From Paenibacillus sp. GM2 (lineage in GTDB: Bacteria; Bacillota; Bacilli; Paenibacillales; Paenibacillaceae): 64,000 nucleotides of DNA. Of the stretch, positions 34,862 to 43,188 are shown in pieces; position 1 is the first letter of the stretch, and every line of letters begins with the position of its first letter. The stretch spans positions 40,011 to 104,010 of the forward strand of contig NZ_LN831272.1 of NCBI RefSeq assembly GCF_900069005.2, written 5' to 3'. The translations under genes and the position numbers were made by a program. The notes beneath the pieces were generated by a model, which saw only the letters and a program-made list of their open reading frames with translations, ran no database searches and had not been told where the DNA came from.

Positions 34862-35863
34862 GTGTCATCCCTGAATGCCAACGGAGAATTTACCGACCTT
34901 CTCATTATCGGAGGAGGCCCGGCAGGTATGTTCGCCGCTTTCTACGGCGGAATGCGAAAAGCTTCCGTCAAATTAATCGAAAGTATGCCTCAGTTAGGTG
35001 GACAAGTAGCAGCCCTCTATCCTGAGAAATATATTTACGATATTGCCGGTTTTCCTAAAGTTACAGGTCAGGAGCTAGTGAACAATTTAACGGAACAACT
35101 CAAAATGTTCAACCCTGACATTCGTCTTGAGGAAAAAGTACTACAAATCGAGAAAAAGGATGAACGGCATTTTATCGTAACTACCGACAAAGACGTTCAT
35201 CATGCCCACGCGGTTATAATCACTGCAGGCGTAGGCGCATTCGAACCGCGTCGTCTTGAGCTTGAGAACGCACTCCGCTTCGAGAAACATAATCTTCATT
35301 ATTTCGTTAGCGATATGGAGAAATTCCGGGGACGGAAGGTGCTGATCAGCGGTGGCGGAGACTCAGCAGTCGACTGGGCACTCATGCTTGAACCTATCGC
35401 CGAGCAAGTAACGCTTGTACACCGCCGCGATAAATTCCGGGCTCATGAACATAGCGTTGAGAAGTTGATGGCTTCCCGTGTGAATATCGTAACTCCTACA
35501 GAGATTACACAGCTTCACGGAGAGGAGCAAATCAAGCAAGTAACGCTGGCCCATGTTAAGACGAAGGAAGAATCGATCATCGATGTCGATGACGTCATCG
35601 TTAATTTTGGCTTCGTATCTTCTCTTGGTCCAATTGCTGAATGGGGTCTGGATATTCAATCTAACGCCATCGTCGTGGATTCAAGAATGGAGACTTCGAT
35701 TCCGGGGATCTTTGCAGCTGGAGATATCGCTACGTATCCTGGCAAGCTGGACCTGATCGCTGTCGGCTTCGGTGAAGCGCCTACTGCTGTTAACAACGCC
35801 AAGGTATATATCGATCCGGAAGCGAAGCTGTCGCCAGGTCATAGCAGCAATATGAAACTATAA
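34862..35863 (+). CDS. yumC: Ferredoxin/flavodoxin-NADP+ reductase, YumC type
   Basis: A 333-residue thioredoxin-reductase-like flavoprotein without the redox CxxC. It has the FAD motif [28 protein letters not shown] region ([12 protein letters not shown]), the NADPH motif [13 protein letters not shown] and the late FAD block [14 protein letters not shown]. YumC-type reductases supply electrons from NADPH to ferredoxin or flavodoxin in Bacillales. The GTG start at 34862 has GGAGGTG nine bases upstream. It is single-gene, divergent from ndh, as in B. subtilis where yumB and yumC are neighbours. Confidence 0.92.
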   Translation: MSSLNANGEFTDLLIIGGGPAGMFAAFYGGMRKASVKLIESMPQLGGQVAALYPEKYIYDIAGFPKVTGQELVNNLTEQLKMFNPDIRLEEKVLQIEKKDERHFIVTTDKDVHHAHAVIITAGVGAFEPRRLELENALRFEKHNLHYFVSDMEKFRGRKVLISGGGDSAVDWALMLEPIAEQVTLVHRRDKFRAHEHSVEKLMASRVNIVTPTEITQLHGEEQIKQVTLAHVKTKEESIIDVDDVIVNFGFVSSLGPIAEWGLDIQSNAIVVDSRMETSIPGIFAAGDIATYPGKLDLIAVGFGEAPTAVNNAKVYIDPEAKLSPGHSSNMKL

Positions 35864-35868
35864 TAGGG

Positions 35869-35935
35869 GTTGGTCAAACGCGCATCGGAAGGCCAGCTTC
35901 GAGGCTGAAAACCAAGCTTTTCGAAATTCTACTAG
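35869..35935 (-). repeat. Internally deleted relative of the 186-bp repeat
   Basis: About 67 bases just after the yumC stop resemble the two ends of the 186-bp unit joined together: a left-end GGTTGGTCAAACG, and right-end GGCTGAAAACCAAGCTTTTCGAA. The centre is almost absent. Confidence 0.4.
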
Positions 35936-35959
35936 AATAACTACATGAGATTCAAATAA

Positions 35960-36015
35960 AAAGGGTATCTTAACTTTACGCAGGAAAATGATGTCGTAAA
36001 GGAGAGATACCCTTT
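35960..36015 (+). promoter_or_regulatory. Hairpin covering the ribosome site and start codon of the zinc-ribbon gene
   Basis: Outer stem AAAGGGTATCT (35960-35970) with AGATACCCTTT (36005-36015), a 3x3 internal loop, then inner stem CTTTACG (35974-35980) with CGTAAAG (35995-36001) and a 14-nt loop. The ribosome-binding site AAAGGAG (35998-36004) and the first two bases of the TTG start are within the paired region. It could be a terminator for yumC, or a translational switch for the next gene. Confidence 0.6.
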
Positions 36016-36262
36016 GCCTTATGTCTGCCCGTTATGCAACGGCCTGGCCCCATTAACTGCAGCTTGTCCAGACTGTGGATATACTCTGGATAATGCCGGT
36101 CGAAGAGAGGATTATGCGGGTCCATATAGTCCCTATGGCTCCGCGGACCAATATACTTCGGCGCTCTCACTCCACAGCCTGGAGGGCTGCGAGCATGTTG
36201 TCCAATGTCCACACTGCCATGAGGCTTATATTTATCGAGTTAATCTTTGGGAATCCCCTTAA
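36014..36262 (+). CDS. 82-aa zinc-ribbon protein
   Basis: A short protein with three CxxC pairs: CPLC (residues 5-8), CPDC (18-21) and CPHC (about 67-70), plus CEHVVQC just before the last, giving the ligands for one or two zinc sites. The middle is a Tyr/Ser/Gly-rich linker (DYAGPYSPYGSADQYTS). The TTG start at 36014 has AAAGGAG nine bases upstream, both inside a strong hairpin. No family is recognised beyond zinc ribbon. A role in nucleic-acid or protein contacts is only inferred from the fold. Confidence 0.6.
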   Translation: MPYVCPLCNGLAPLTAACPDCGYTLDNAGRREDYAGPYSPYGSADQYTSALSLHSLEGCEHVVQCPHCHEAYIYRVNLWESP

Positions 36263-36320
36263 CTACGAGTGAAGTAAATTTAGAGATTTCACCGGCCGGG
36301 AGAAGCTTTGCTTGTCCAAA

Positions 36321-36464
36321 CTAGTGCAAAATAGAACCGTCCGATGTATTAAGTTCTCGTCTATGGATCTCTGCCAACAGAAGTGCGATGAACTCCCGAT
36401 CCAGGTTGAGTTCCGTGGCCATAAAATAGGATTCAAGCAACATCTCATCTGTTAACATCGCCAT
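36321..36464 (-). CDS. sda: Sporulation histidine kinase inhibitor Sda
   Basis: A 47-codon gene. The protein [20 protein letters not shown]... continues [19 protein letters not shown] and matches the Sda pattern position by position: [20 protein letters not shown] in B. subtilis gives the same L-DE-LLESYF-ATE-NLDREFI spacing. Sda is a helical hairpin that binds the histidine kinase KinA and blocks sporulation when replication starts or is damaged. The ribosome site is AAAGGGTG; ATG 36458 is an alternative start two codons in. Control by DnaA is suggested by boxes upstream. Confidence 0.9.
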   Translation of the reverse strand: MAMLTDEMLLESYFMATELNLDREFIALLLAEIHRRELNTSDGSILH

Positions 36465-36493
36465 TGATCATACACCCTTTCTATTTTTTTCTA

Positions 36494-36522
36494 ATCATAA
36501 CAAGATTCTCCGGACAGAACAA
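36494..36522 (-). promoter_or_regulatory. Sigma-A promoter of sda
   Basis: On the minus strand: TTGTTC (36522-36517), 17 bases, TATGAT (36499-36494). It lies about 30 nt upstream of the sda start and a perfect DnaA box ends eight bases upstream of the -35. Confidence 0.65.
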
Positions 36523-36530
36523 GCGTTCCG

Positions 36531-36631
36531 TTATCCACATATACCTGTGGAAATCCTGTGAATAACTTGTTAGTAAAATGCGTAGTTGACTGTAAAATCT
36601 AATTGGATAATGTGGATAAAAGTTATTCACA
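36531..36631. promoter_or_regulatory. DnaA-box cluster upstream of sda
   Basis: Five matches to the DnaA 9-mer lie in 101 bases: TTATCCACA at 36531-36539 (perfect), TGTGGAAAT at 36546-36554 (two mismatches), TGTGAATAA at 36557-36565 (one mismatch), TGTGGATAA at 36611-36619 (perfect, opposite strand), and TTATTCACA at 36623-36631 (one mismatch). B. subtilis sda is a direct target of DnaA bound to such boxes. The region also contains long A/T runs at 36655-36690. Confidence 0.88.
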
Positions 36632-36696
36632 GGAATTTTGTGTCAAAATTTCGCAGAAAATTTTTTTATAAATTTCTTAAATTTGTTGCATTTTTA

Positions 36697-37356
36697 TTAC
36701 TGCGGCCTCGTGTTGACCTCAAATATCCATACCTTGCCGCTGACATCGATCCCATAATCAAAGCCCAACTGCTCGATTCCCGGAAAAGAACTCTCCATAA
36801 TTCCGATGCACGTATTCGTTAAATTACGCATCTCTGCACTTTTCTTCTTCGCCATCCCTTTAGGCAATGAACGGCTTAAACCTGAGCGAGCAGACAATTG
36901 CGTCCCGCCCTTGCACAGGTTCGTAACGAACAGACCCGGACGAGCCAATCTTCCCACCATTGCCCGATAGGTCCATTTTCCATTTTGCTTTACCACCTTT
37001 ACACGATAATCGATCGGTCGACCGGCTATCCTGGCCAGGTGTATGCCTTGCTGAATAATATATGAGCGGCGAACCTTCACCCGGTTTAATGCCTGGAGCA
37101 TCGCATCATAAGTTGAAAAGGATGACCTTCTTGACATATTGGTAAAAGAATAAATCCCGCCTGAATAGGTTACCTTGATTACGCCGTAACCTCCACCGCC
37201 ACGGACTGGCTTGATGACGACCATACCAAAACTATGCAGCATCTGCTTCAAGGATTCTGAATTAAACTTACGTGTTTGAGGTATGTGGGCAGCCACACTT
37301 TCGTTACCGAGCAGTGCTTCTGTCTTCAGCCACTTGTTGGCTAACTGTCTTCCCAC
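36697..37356 (-). CDS. YheC/YheD-family ATP-grasp protein (spore-coat associated)
   Basis: A 219-residue protein with the ATP-grasp features VVIKPVRGGGGYGVIKV (phosphate loop), the acidic-basic YIIQQGI, RPIDYRVKVVKQ and a C-terminal FEVNTRPQ (metal-binding Glu and Asn). This is the pattern of the YheC/YheD family, which in Bacillus associates with the spore coat; its reaction is unknown. The GTG start at 37356 follows AAAGGGGGAC. It is shorter than the 360-450 residues of the full family members and so represents mainly the ATP-grasp domain. Confidence 0.75.
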   Translation of the reverse strand: MGRQLANKWLKTEALLGNESVAAHIPQTRKFNSESLKQMLHSFGMVVIKPVRGGGGYGVIKVTYSGGIYSFTNMSRRSSFSTYDAMLQALNRVKVRRSYIIQQGIHLARIAGRPIDYRVKVVKQNGKWTYRAMVGRLARPGLFVTNLCKGGTQLSARSGLSRSLPKGMAKKKSAEMRNLTNTCIGIMESSFPGIEQLGFDYGIDVSGKVWIFEVNTRPQ

Positions 37357-37506
37357 GGTTGACGTCCCCCTTTCCGTTATGTGATATTCATACTCGAATG
37401 AATGTATTTTTTCTTGTATGTTTGTCCGCGGCAATGGCCTGTTTTATTCGCAACCGCTTTCTATGCAAAATTTCAAATTTAACGTATAGTATGTAGCAGG
37501 TGTATA

Positions 37507-37596
37507 AGTTGAGCTATGGAATGATACAGAAGGCAGCCGGGTGAACTGTTTTTCCGACTGCTATTGCCTGTCACTGACCCAGCTTATAGTTCAACT
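37507..37596 (+). promoter_or_regulatory. Long imperfect inverted repeat, possible structured leader
   Basis: AGTTGAGCTAT (37507-37517) pairs with ATAGTTCAACT (37586-37596) with one mismatch, and inner segments (AGGCAG near 37531; CTGC and TGCCT near 37558-37569) pair further. It lies 46 nt upstream of the 66-aa membrane protein start. No known riboswitch was recognised. Confidence 0.4.
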
Positions 37597-37642
37597 CATA
37601 TAGATATAGGAGAATTTTCAGATTACCGGGAGGGACGTTAGT

Positions 37643-37843
37643 ATGTCGGCTTTATTTGGAGTATTGTATTGGTTCGGTATGGTTGCGATGTCGCTGGTGC
37701 TCGCCGCGATTACGGTAATTGTGTTCCTGTTCGGCTTCAAGGCAATCAAGACATCCAGCAGAGGGCTTGGAATCAGCTGCATCGTCTTCTCGGTCGTCGC
37801 GGCTGGAATGGTAGTTCTCATGGTCAACAAGCAGTTCTTCTAA
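37643..37843 (+). CDS. 66-aa membrane protein of unknown function
   Basis: Two membrane helices separated by a short basic loop (FGFKAIKTSSRGLG): MSALFGVLYWFGMVAMS... and the second ISCIVFSVVAAGMVVLMV. The start follows GGGAGGGACG. A clear terminator follows at 37868. The small size and two-helix layout are common among uncharacterised Bacillales membrane proteins; no specific family was recognised. It lies between the divergent spore-coat gene and an AI-2E family permease. Confidence 0.7.
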   Translation: MSALFGVLYWFGMVAMSLVLAAITVIVFLFGFKAIKTSSRGLGISCIVFSVVAAGMVVLMVNKQFF

Positions 37844-37867
37844 TCACTACATAATCCAGGCAAAAAG

Positions 37868-37912
37868 AGATTCGTTCCTTTTCACTCCATGAAAGGGTGC
37901 GAATCTTTTTTT
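37868..37912 (+). terminator. Terminator after the 66-aa membrane protein
   Basis: Stem AGATTCG / CGAATCT extended by an inner CCTTTTCA / TGAAAGG pairing, followed by seven T residues. An apparent ATG at 37889 lies inside it. Confidence 0.85.
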
Positions 37913-37987
37913 CTGAAAAATTTGAAACTATATCAATCTAAAACGTATTATTTATATAACAGATTTCTCAGGAGGTTCTACGGCTAT

Positions 37988-39187
37988 ATGGAAAACTCAC
38001 AGACATGGAGCGGACGCTTCAAGAAGCTGTTCATTAACAACCGTTTCGTTCTATTTCTATTGATCTTGCTCTTAATCGGTTTAAATGTACTGGTTTTTTA
38101 TAAAATCTCCTTCGTGTTCAGACCGATTACCGTATTGTTAAAAACAGTCCTGCTCCCGGTTCTGCTTACCGGAGCGATCTATTACCTGCTTAATCCACTC
38201 GTCGATTGGCTGGAGAGAAAAGGGCTCAAACGCGTCTACACGATCGCTGCCCTGTATTTACTGATTATTGGCTTGCTCACCATCGTTATCGTGTCTGTCA
38301 TTCCGCTCCTCCAGGAGCAGATCATTCGGCTGATTGATAACTTCCCGAGATACAGCTATGAGGTTCAGCTTCAATTCGAAAGTGTGATTGGCAGCGACTT
38401 CTTCCATCAATTCCAGTCCACGACAGGATTTGATCCGTCGACCATTGGGGACACCTTCTCCCAACAGGCCACGACGATTCTAAATAGCGCTTGGTCCAGC
38501 ATTGGCGGCTTCCTTGGGACAATTAAGGATGTCATTCTGGCCATCGCGACCGTGCCATTCATTTTGTTCTATCTGCTGAAAGACGGGAAGAAGCTGCCCC
38601 AATACATTCTTAGATTTGTGCCGATCCGCCTGCGGCAGAGCACTCATACAGTAATGACCGAGATGAACGGGCAAATTAGCCATTATATTCGCGGACAGAT
38701 CATTGTCAGCTTCTGTATCGGTATTCTGATGTACATCGGATTCCTTATTATCGGACTTGATTATTCGCTGATTCTCGCCCTGATTGCTTCCTGCACCAGC
38801 ATCGTGCCTTATCTGGGCCCGGCGATCGCCATTACACCGGCGCTGATTATCGCTTCAGTCACATCGCCGTTTATGCTGCTCAAGCTGATCGTCGTCTGGA
38901 CGGTCGTACAATTAATTGAAGGCAAGTTCATCTCGCCGCAAATTATGGGCAAGACGCTGCGAGTTCACCCTATTACAATCATCTTCGTTATTCTGACTGC
39001 CGGAAATCTGTTCGGCTTCTTCGGAATTCTGCTCGCGGTTCCAGGATATGCGGTATTGAAGGTCGTCGTGACTCATTTATTCGATTGGTTCGAGCGAAAA
39101 TCGCATTTATATGATTCCATTGACCCGGCTCAACCGAGTGAATCAAATGAGGACAAATCTGACCCTGTGGATAACCCCGCTCTATAA
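37988..39187 (+). CDS. AI-2E family transporter (YueF/YtvI type)
   Basis: A 399-residue membrane protein with about eight helices. The central soluble segment (about residues 95-165) lies between the third and fourth helices. The C-terminal block [37 protein letters not shown] and [21 protein letters not shown] is the AI-2E permease signature (PxLGP and SPQIMGK). Proteins of this family export small molecules or ions in Gram-positives. The start at 37988 follows CAGGAGGTT; an upstream frame extension lies in a terminator. Confidence 0.85.
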   Translation: MENSQTWSGRFKKLFINNRFVLFLLILLLIGLNVLVFYKISFVFRPITVLLKTVLLPVLLTGAIYYLLNPLVDWLERKGLKRVYTIAALYLLIIGLLTIVIVSVIPLLQEQIIRLIDNFPRYSYEVQLQFESVIGSDFFHQFQSTTGFDPSTIGDTFSQQATTILNSAWSSIGGFLGTIKDVILAIATVPFILFYLLKDGKKLPQYILRFVPIRLRQSTHTVMTEMNGQISHYIRGQIIVSFCIGILMYIGFLIIGLDYSLILALIASCTSIVPYLGPAIAITPALIIASVTSPFMLLKLIVVWTVVQLIEGKFISPQIMGKTLRVHPITIIFVILTAGNLFGFFGILLAVPGYAVLKVVVTHLFDWFERKSHLYDSIDPAQPSESNEDKSDPVDNPAL

Positions 39188-39210
39188 GGCAAAATTACAG
39201 CAAACACAAA

Positions 39211-39253
39211 AAAACACAGTCCCTGCAAGTAACCTCTGCAGGGACTGTGTTTT
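39211..39253. terminator. Bidirectional terminator between the AI-2E and yutM genes
   Basis: Perfect 17-bp stem AAAACACAGTCCCTGCA / TGCAGGGACTGTGTTTT with a 9-nt loop. A T-run is supplied on both strands by the stem ends. Confidence 0.9.
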
Positions 39254-39262
39254 ATATATATC

Positions 39263-39619
39263 TCAATCACAAACTTCTGGCTTGCCTTCTTCACCACGCA
39301 TGCGGAAGGATTGTCCACAGCCGCAGGTAGCGATAGCATTTGGATTGTGGATAGTGAACCCACCGCTCATGCCGGATTCCTGAAAATCGATTTCAAGACC
39401 GTTCAGGTAACGGAGATTCTCTTTCTCAACAACCACCTTCACACCCTTGATCTCCATAAACACATCCGCTTCGCTCTCATCATCATCCAGACCCATACTA
39501 TATGAGAAGCCGCTGCATCCGCCTGGTTTCACCGCTAAACGCAAGAACATATTCGGTATTTCCTGTTCGGCCAGCATATCTTTGATTCGTTCGACGGCAC
39601 TTTCAGAAATTTCAATCAT
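39263..39619 (-). CDS. yutM: A-type iron-sulfur carrier (HesB/IscA family, YutM)
   Basis: A 118-residue A-type scaffold. The three conserved cysteines are visible: Cys in KPGGCSGFSY and the C-terminal CGCGQSF pair. Length, the MIEISESAVERIKDML start and the LEIDFQESGMSGGFTIHNPNA region (positions 74-94) match YutM/ErpA-type carriers that deliver Fe-S clusters to target enzymes. The ATG follows AAGGAGGG. In B. subtilis the neighbours are yuzB and yutI; here both are within 2.5 kb on either side of mqnE. Confidence 0.9.
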   Translation of the reverse strand: MIEISESAVERIKDMLAEQEIPNMFLRLAVKPGGCSGFSYSMGLDDDESEADVFMEIKGVKVVVEKENLRYLNGLEIDFQESGMSGGFTIHNPNAIATCGCGQSFRMRGEEGKPEVCD

Positions 39620-39830
39620 CCTACGCCCTCCTTAAGATTACTTTCCAAGAGGTCATTCAAAAAAAGGATTGCTTTTTTGAATTCTCACTAATAAAAGTAT
39701 ACTCCACATGGCAACTCCTCTCAAGAGACAGGTTCTATAACGCGCTATGAATTGTCATGATTTTCCTCTAAAATTTAAGTCTTTTCTTCCAGACTTATTG
39801 CCCCCTATAAGAATCAAGGTTTATAATAAA

Positions 39831-40095
39831 GGTTGTTCTAAGAGTCCGCCCGGATTTTTAAACTCGCATTTTAAGCATGTGTTTAAAAATCCAGACCTCC
39901 GGCACCGAGAATGTTGGATGAAGCTAGAGACTGAGCGGAGCGTACGTAGAAGGTACGTGAGCACCTGAGATGTTTCCGTAGGAAATATGACTTCTTAAGC
40001 ATACGTTTTGGCCCGGCTGAATTCAAGATTCGATGTCGAATAGCTTCATGATTTGCTTTGAGACCAAAGGGGGACTTTTTAAACTACCTCTTTAT
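39831..40095 (+). repeat. Single diverged copy of the 186-bp repeat family, opposite orientation
   Basis: The copy runs from AAGGTTGTTCTAAGAG to CTTTTTAAACTACCTC on the plus strand. Inner parts match the family (GGATGAAGCTAG, GGTACGTGAGCACC, CCCGGCTGAATTC). Extra sequence of about 70 bases has been gained in at least two places (39855-39895 and 39970-40005), giving about 265 bases. It lies 110 nt upstream of mqnE. Confidence 0.65.
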
Positions 40096-40207
40096 GAGGT
40101 TTTACGGGATATGATGAAAATTGCATCCATATAAGCCGGGTTATGCATCGGCTATTTCGTTCAATTTTTCACAGTTCAGATCCAAAGAAGAAACGGAGGT
40201 AGACATA

Positions 40208-41314
40208 TTGATTCCAACAGTGATTGAGACAACCGATCAAAGAATGCTTGAAATCGTTAATAAAGTAAGAAACGGTGAGCGACTGACTCTTGAGGACGGG
40301 GTATACCTGTATGAGAGCGACGATATTCTGACCATCGGCCAACTGGCCAATGAGGTCAATTTAAGAAAGAATGGCAGGAAAGTTTATTTCATCGAGAACA
40401 TGACCTTATACTTCACGAATGTTTGTGAATCACACTGCGCATTTTGCAACTTCCGACGCGATGAAGGAGAAGACGGCGCATATACACTGTCCGGTCAAGA
40501 GATGATTGCCTACGTCGAGCAGCATATTCATCCTGGCGTACGCGAGTTCCATATTACAGGCGGTCATAATCAACATGTTCCGTTCCAATATTACGTCGAC
40601 TCATTGAAAGCACTGCATGAGCACTTCCCCGAGGTGACGATCAAAGCCTACACCGCAGCGGAGATCGAGTTCTTCACTCGCATCAGCGGGATGAGCACGA
40701 GGGAAGTGTTAGTGGCGCTGCGGCAGGCCGGCCTTAAATCGCTGACTGGCGGCGGAGCGGAGATCCTCTCCGACCAATATCGCCAGAAGATGAAGGTCGA
40801 GAAAGCCAATGTCGACCAATATCTTGATGTTCATCGTACAGCTCATCAGCTGGGGATGAAGACACATACCACAATGCTGTACGGAGCAATCGAAAGCCAT
40901 GAAGACCGCGTACGCCATATGACTCAGATTCGCGAGCTTCAGGATGAGACCGGAGGTTTCATGGTGTTTATTCCTTTGTCTATGCAGCCACGCAACAAGA
41001 ATGCGGGGATTATGCGCCGCAACTCCGCCTTCGAGGATCTGAAGACGATCGCGATCAGCCGCCTGATGCTGGACAATATTCAGCATATTAAGGCGTACTT
41101 CATCAACATCGGCGTACAGCTAACACAAATGGCGCTGGCCTTTGGAGCATCCGATGTGCATGGAACGCTGGTTAGAGAACGGATTAGCCACGCAGCCGGG
41201 GCCAATACCCCTGAGGGGCTGACCCGCAAGGAATTAATCTGGCTGGTCAAAGGCGCCGGCAGAATTCCGGTAGAACGGGACACCTTCTACAACGAGATCG
41301 AAGTTCACGAATAA
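40208..41314 (+). CDS. mqnE: Aminofutalosine synthase MqnE
   Basis: A 368-residue radical-SAM enzyme. The cluster motif is CxxxCxxC: Cys73, Cys77 and Cys80 in CESHCAFCNF, followed by RRDEGEDGAY, EFHITGGHNQH and TGGGAEI. This order is typical of MqnE, which joins chorismate-derived 3-(1-carboxyvinyl)oxybenzoate to SAM in the futalosine route to menaquinone; B. subtilis uses the classical route instead. A TTG start at 40208 is set by CGGAGG nine bases upstream; 29 upstream in-frame codons have no site. MqnC and other mqn genes are not in the window. It is followed by a terminator. Confidence 0.88.
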   Translation: MIPTVIETTDQRMLEIVNKVRNGERLTLEDGVYLYESDDILTIGQLANEVNLRKNGRKVYFIENMTLYFTNVCESHCAFCNFRRDEGEDGAYTLSGQEMIAYVEQHIHPGVREFHITGGHNQHVPFQYYVDSLKALHEHFPEVTIKAYTAAEIEFFTRISGMSTREVLVALRQAGLKSLTGGGAEILSDQYRQKMKVEKANVDQYLDVHRTAHQLGMKTHTTMLYGAIESHEDRVRHMTQIRELQDETGGFMVFIPLSMQPRNKNAGIMRRNSAFEDLKTIAISRLMLDNIQHIKAYFINIGVQLTQMALAFGASDVHGTLVRERISHAAGANTPEGLTRKELIWLVKGAGRIPVERDTFYNEIEVHE

Positions 41315-41334
41315 GCTGAGCTTTCAAAATGTTT

Positions 41335-41373
41335 ACAGCCGGAGAATAGCCTTCATTTCCCCGGCTGTTTTTA
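41335..41373 (+). terminator. Terminator of mqnE
   Basis: Stem ACAGCCGG / CCGGCTGT around an 18-nt inner part, followed by TTTTTATTT. Confidence 0.85.
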
Positions 41374-41388
41374 TTTGCTCTTATCCAA

Positions 41389-41640
41389 CTATGAATGCCA
41401 ATCTTCAATCATCCTGATTTCGTGGATTTTGATCATTATTTGGTCATATAGCGCTTCTGCCGTTTCGCCCTCAACGCTCTCTCCATTTACAAGTGCATAT
41501 GGCGACAAATAACATAACCCGCAGCTCGTCAAACATCCATACTCGTATACATCACAATCGGGCAACTGCCTTATTTTATCCATAATTTCCTCGGTGCCAT
41601 GGACTGTATTGTGGGTACAATACTCTATAATGGCTCGCAA
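41389..41640 (-). CDS. yuzB: YuzB (DUF1450) protein
   Basis: An 83-residue protein with four cysteines in a pattern like thioredoxin-like [2Fe-2S] proteins: EYC near the start, CDVYEYGC and LTSCGLC. This matches B. subtilis YuzB (VEFC, LEYGC, CGIC). The TTG start at 41640 is chosen because GGAGGAG lies six bases upstream and it gives an N-terminus (MRAIIEYC) like that of B. subtilis. Longer in-frame starts lack a site. The family is associated with Fe-S assembly by context only. It is divergent from yutI. Confidence 0.78.
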   Translation of the reverse strand: MRAIIEYCTHNTVHGTEEIMDKIRQLPDCDVYEYGCLTSCGLCYLSPYALVNGESVEGETAEALYDQIMIKIHEIRMIEDWHS

Positions 41641-41756
41641 ACGAATCTCCTCCATATTTCCATGCTTGGTCACAAGGCTTATTTTTAATAAACTCTATAA
41701 GCATTTAAATTTAAAGTTATTTGTACTATAATAAGATGCGAAAGGAGCTGAAGACA

Positions 41757-42002
41757 ATGAGTGAAAATGTACAAGATAAATTATATGATGAAGTATCCGA
41801 AGTTCTGGATAAACTTCGTCCATTCCTGCAACGCGACGGCGGTGACGTAGAACTGGTCGACGTTGAAGACGGAATCGTCAAGTTGAAACTGATGGGTGCT
41901 TGCGGTAGCTGCCCAAGTTCAACGATTACTCTGAAAGCCGGGATCGAACGTGCATTGTTCGAAGAAGTAGACGGCGTTCAAGAGGTTGTACAAGTATTCT
42001 AA
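41757..42002 (+). CDS. yutI: NifU-like C-terminal domain scaffold (YutI)
   Basis: An 81-residue protein equal to the C-terminal domain of NifU/Nfu. The cluster-binding CxxC pair is in [11 protein letters not shown] (Cys near 51 and 54), and the start of the domain has [18 protein letters not shown]. It assembles or carries [4Fe-4S] clusters. The ATG at 41757 has AAAGGAGCTG upstream. It is single-gene with a strong terminator at 42049. Together with yutM and yuzB this matches the B. subtilis yut cluster. Confidence 0.93.
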   Translation: MSENVQDKLYDEVSEVLDKLRPFLQRDGGDVELVDVEDGIVKLKLMGACGSCPSSTITLKAGIERALFEEVDGVQEVVQVF

Positions 42003-42048
42003 TGATATAGCACAGTGGAATTGAATCCAGCATTTATGCTGTATCATG

Positions 42049-42088
42049 AACCTGGCCCCTCCGGAAATCCGAAAGGGCCAGGTTTTTT
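42049..42088 (+). terminator. Terminator of yutI
   Basis: Perfect 10-bp stem AACCTGGCCC / GGGCCAGGTT with a 16-nt loop followed by TTTT. It also lies just past the SDR stop (42096) on the minus strand. Confidence 0.9.
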
Positions 42089-42095
42089 CTATTTA

Positions 42096-42872
42096 TCAAT
42101 CGACAGATCGCTTAATCCATGGCCGGATCGGGTCCAGTCCTCCGGATATATCCATTACATTCCCCGTTATAAAATCCGAATCCGAATGGCACAGGAAAGT
42201 GATAACGCGGGCGATATCCTCCCCGCTGCCCGGTCGGCCTAGAGGCGTCTCCCCATCAGATAGCTCACGGGCCTCCTGTATGGAGATTTCCTTGTTGCCG
42301 CCGCGGATGTCTCCGGGGCATACCATGTTGACGGTGATGCCATATGACGCCTCTTCAACGGCAAGCGTCTTGGTGAAGGAGACAAGCCCGGTCTTGGCAG
42401 CGGCATATACAGCCCGGTGCGGCCACGCCCGGGACTCGGCAGCATGGCCGAAGCCAAAGTGGATGATCCGCCCCCAGCCCTTCTGCCGCATCCCCGGCAA
42501 GACGAGGTGGTCCAGCAGCATCGTCCCGACCAGGTTCCCGTCAATCATCGCCAGAATTTCCGTCTGATCATAATCAGCGAACATACGGCGCTCGCGAATG
42601 AACGGGCCGGCATTGTTCACCAGAATATCCACCGTGCCCAGCTGGTCATTCACCTGCTGTACCAAGCCTTCAAGCTGCTCCCTGCGAGAGATATCCGTCT
42701 TTACCGCAATCGCGCGAACACCCAGCTCTTCGATCTCGCGCTGCAGGGACTGTGCTTCCCTCTCGCTATGTACGTAATTAATTGCTATATCGCATCCCTG
42801 CTCCGCCAGCATCAACGCCGTCTTCTTCCCGAGACCTTTGGCACTTCCGGTAATAAGGGCTACTTTTCGCAT
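42096..42872 (-). CDS. FabG-like short-chain dehydrogenase/reductase
   Basis: A 258-residue SDR with TGSAKGLG (nucleotide motif), NNAG and YAAAK (YxxxK pair). The Ser normally 12-13 residues before the catalytic Tyr is missing: the sequence there is HFGFGHAAESRAW, so the nearest Ser is nine residues before the Tyr. The C-terminal half is otherwise standard (PGDIRGGNKE, ISGGLDPIRPW). It may still be active, or act on a different substrate. The start follows AAGGAGAAGG. Confidence 0.78.
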   Translation of the reverse strand: MRKVALITGSAKGLGKKTALMLAEQGCDIAINYVHSEREAQSLQREIEELGVRAIAVKTDISRREQLEGLVQQVNDQLGTVDILVNNAGPFIRERRMFADYDQTEILAMIDGNLVGTMLLDHLVLPGMRQKGWGRIIHFGFGHAAESRAWPHRAVYAAAKTGLVSFTKTLAVEEASYGITVNMVCPGDIRGGNKEISIQEARELSDGETPLGRPGSGEDIARVITFLCHSDSDFITGNVMDISGGLDPIRPWIKRSVD

Positions 42873-43188
42873 CTTTTGTCCTTCTCCTTCTTAAAGAGGA
42901 TATTCCAGAAGTCTACTCCAGCCCTCTCGCTGCTGAGAATCAGCTTTCGGCTTCGACCTTGAGAATACACACTTAATCCCTTTTTATTAAGTATAAGAGA
43001 TTTGAAGCATTCCCTCAAACCCGCATTTATCCATAACTATCAAAACTTCCACTTATTTTCCAATTAAAATAGACTATTTTATTTTCTTTATGGATTATTC
43101 TATCTACTCACAGCAAATGTACACTGAATTACTGGTGAGGCTGCAAAGCTATGATAAAATATGTTTAACAAATTGAAGGGGCAATTCT
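42873..43188 (+). promoter_or_regulatory. Upstream region of the two-component operon
   Basis: About 310 bases between divergent genes. A decayed fragment near 42930-42965 (CTTTCGGCTTCGACCTT) resembles part of the 186-bp repeat. A possible extended -10 lies at TGATAAAAT (43152-43160) but no good -35 was found. Nothing else was recognised. Confidence 0.3.

Noticed and set aside
36263..36448. A 61-codon minus-strand frame overlapping the sda region
   Set aside because: Its product has no recognisable features; the neighbouring frame 36321-36464 encodes Sda with a good ribosome site.
37889..37987. Upstream extension of the AI-2E permease start
   Set aside because: The ATG lies inside the previous gene's terminator; ATG 37988 has CAGGAGG ahead of it.
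39655..39682. ATTCAAAAAA / TTTTTTGAAT pair as a gene terminator
   Set aside because: It lies upstream of yutM, not after a gene, and may be a remnant of repeat ends; not supported enough to annotate.
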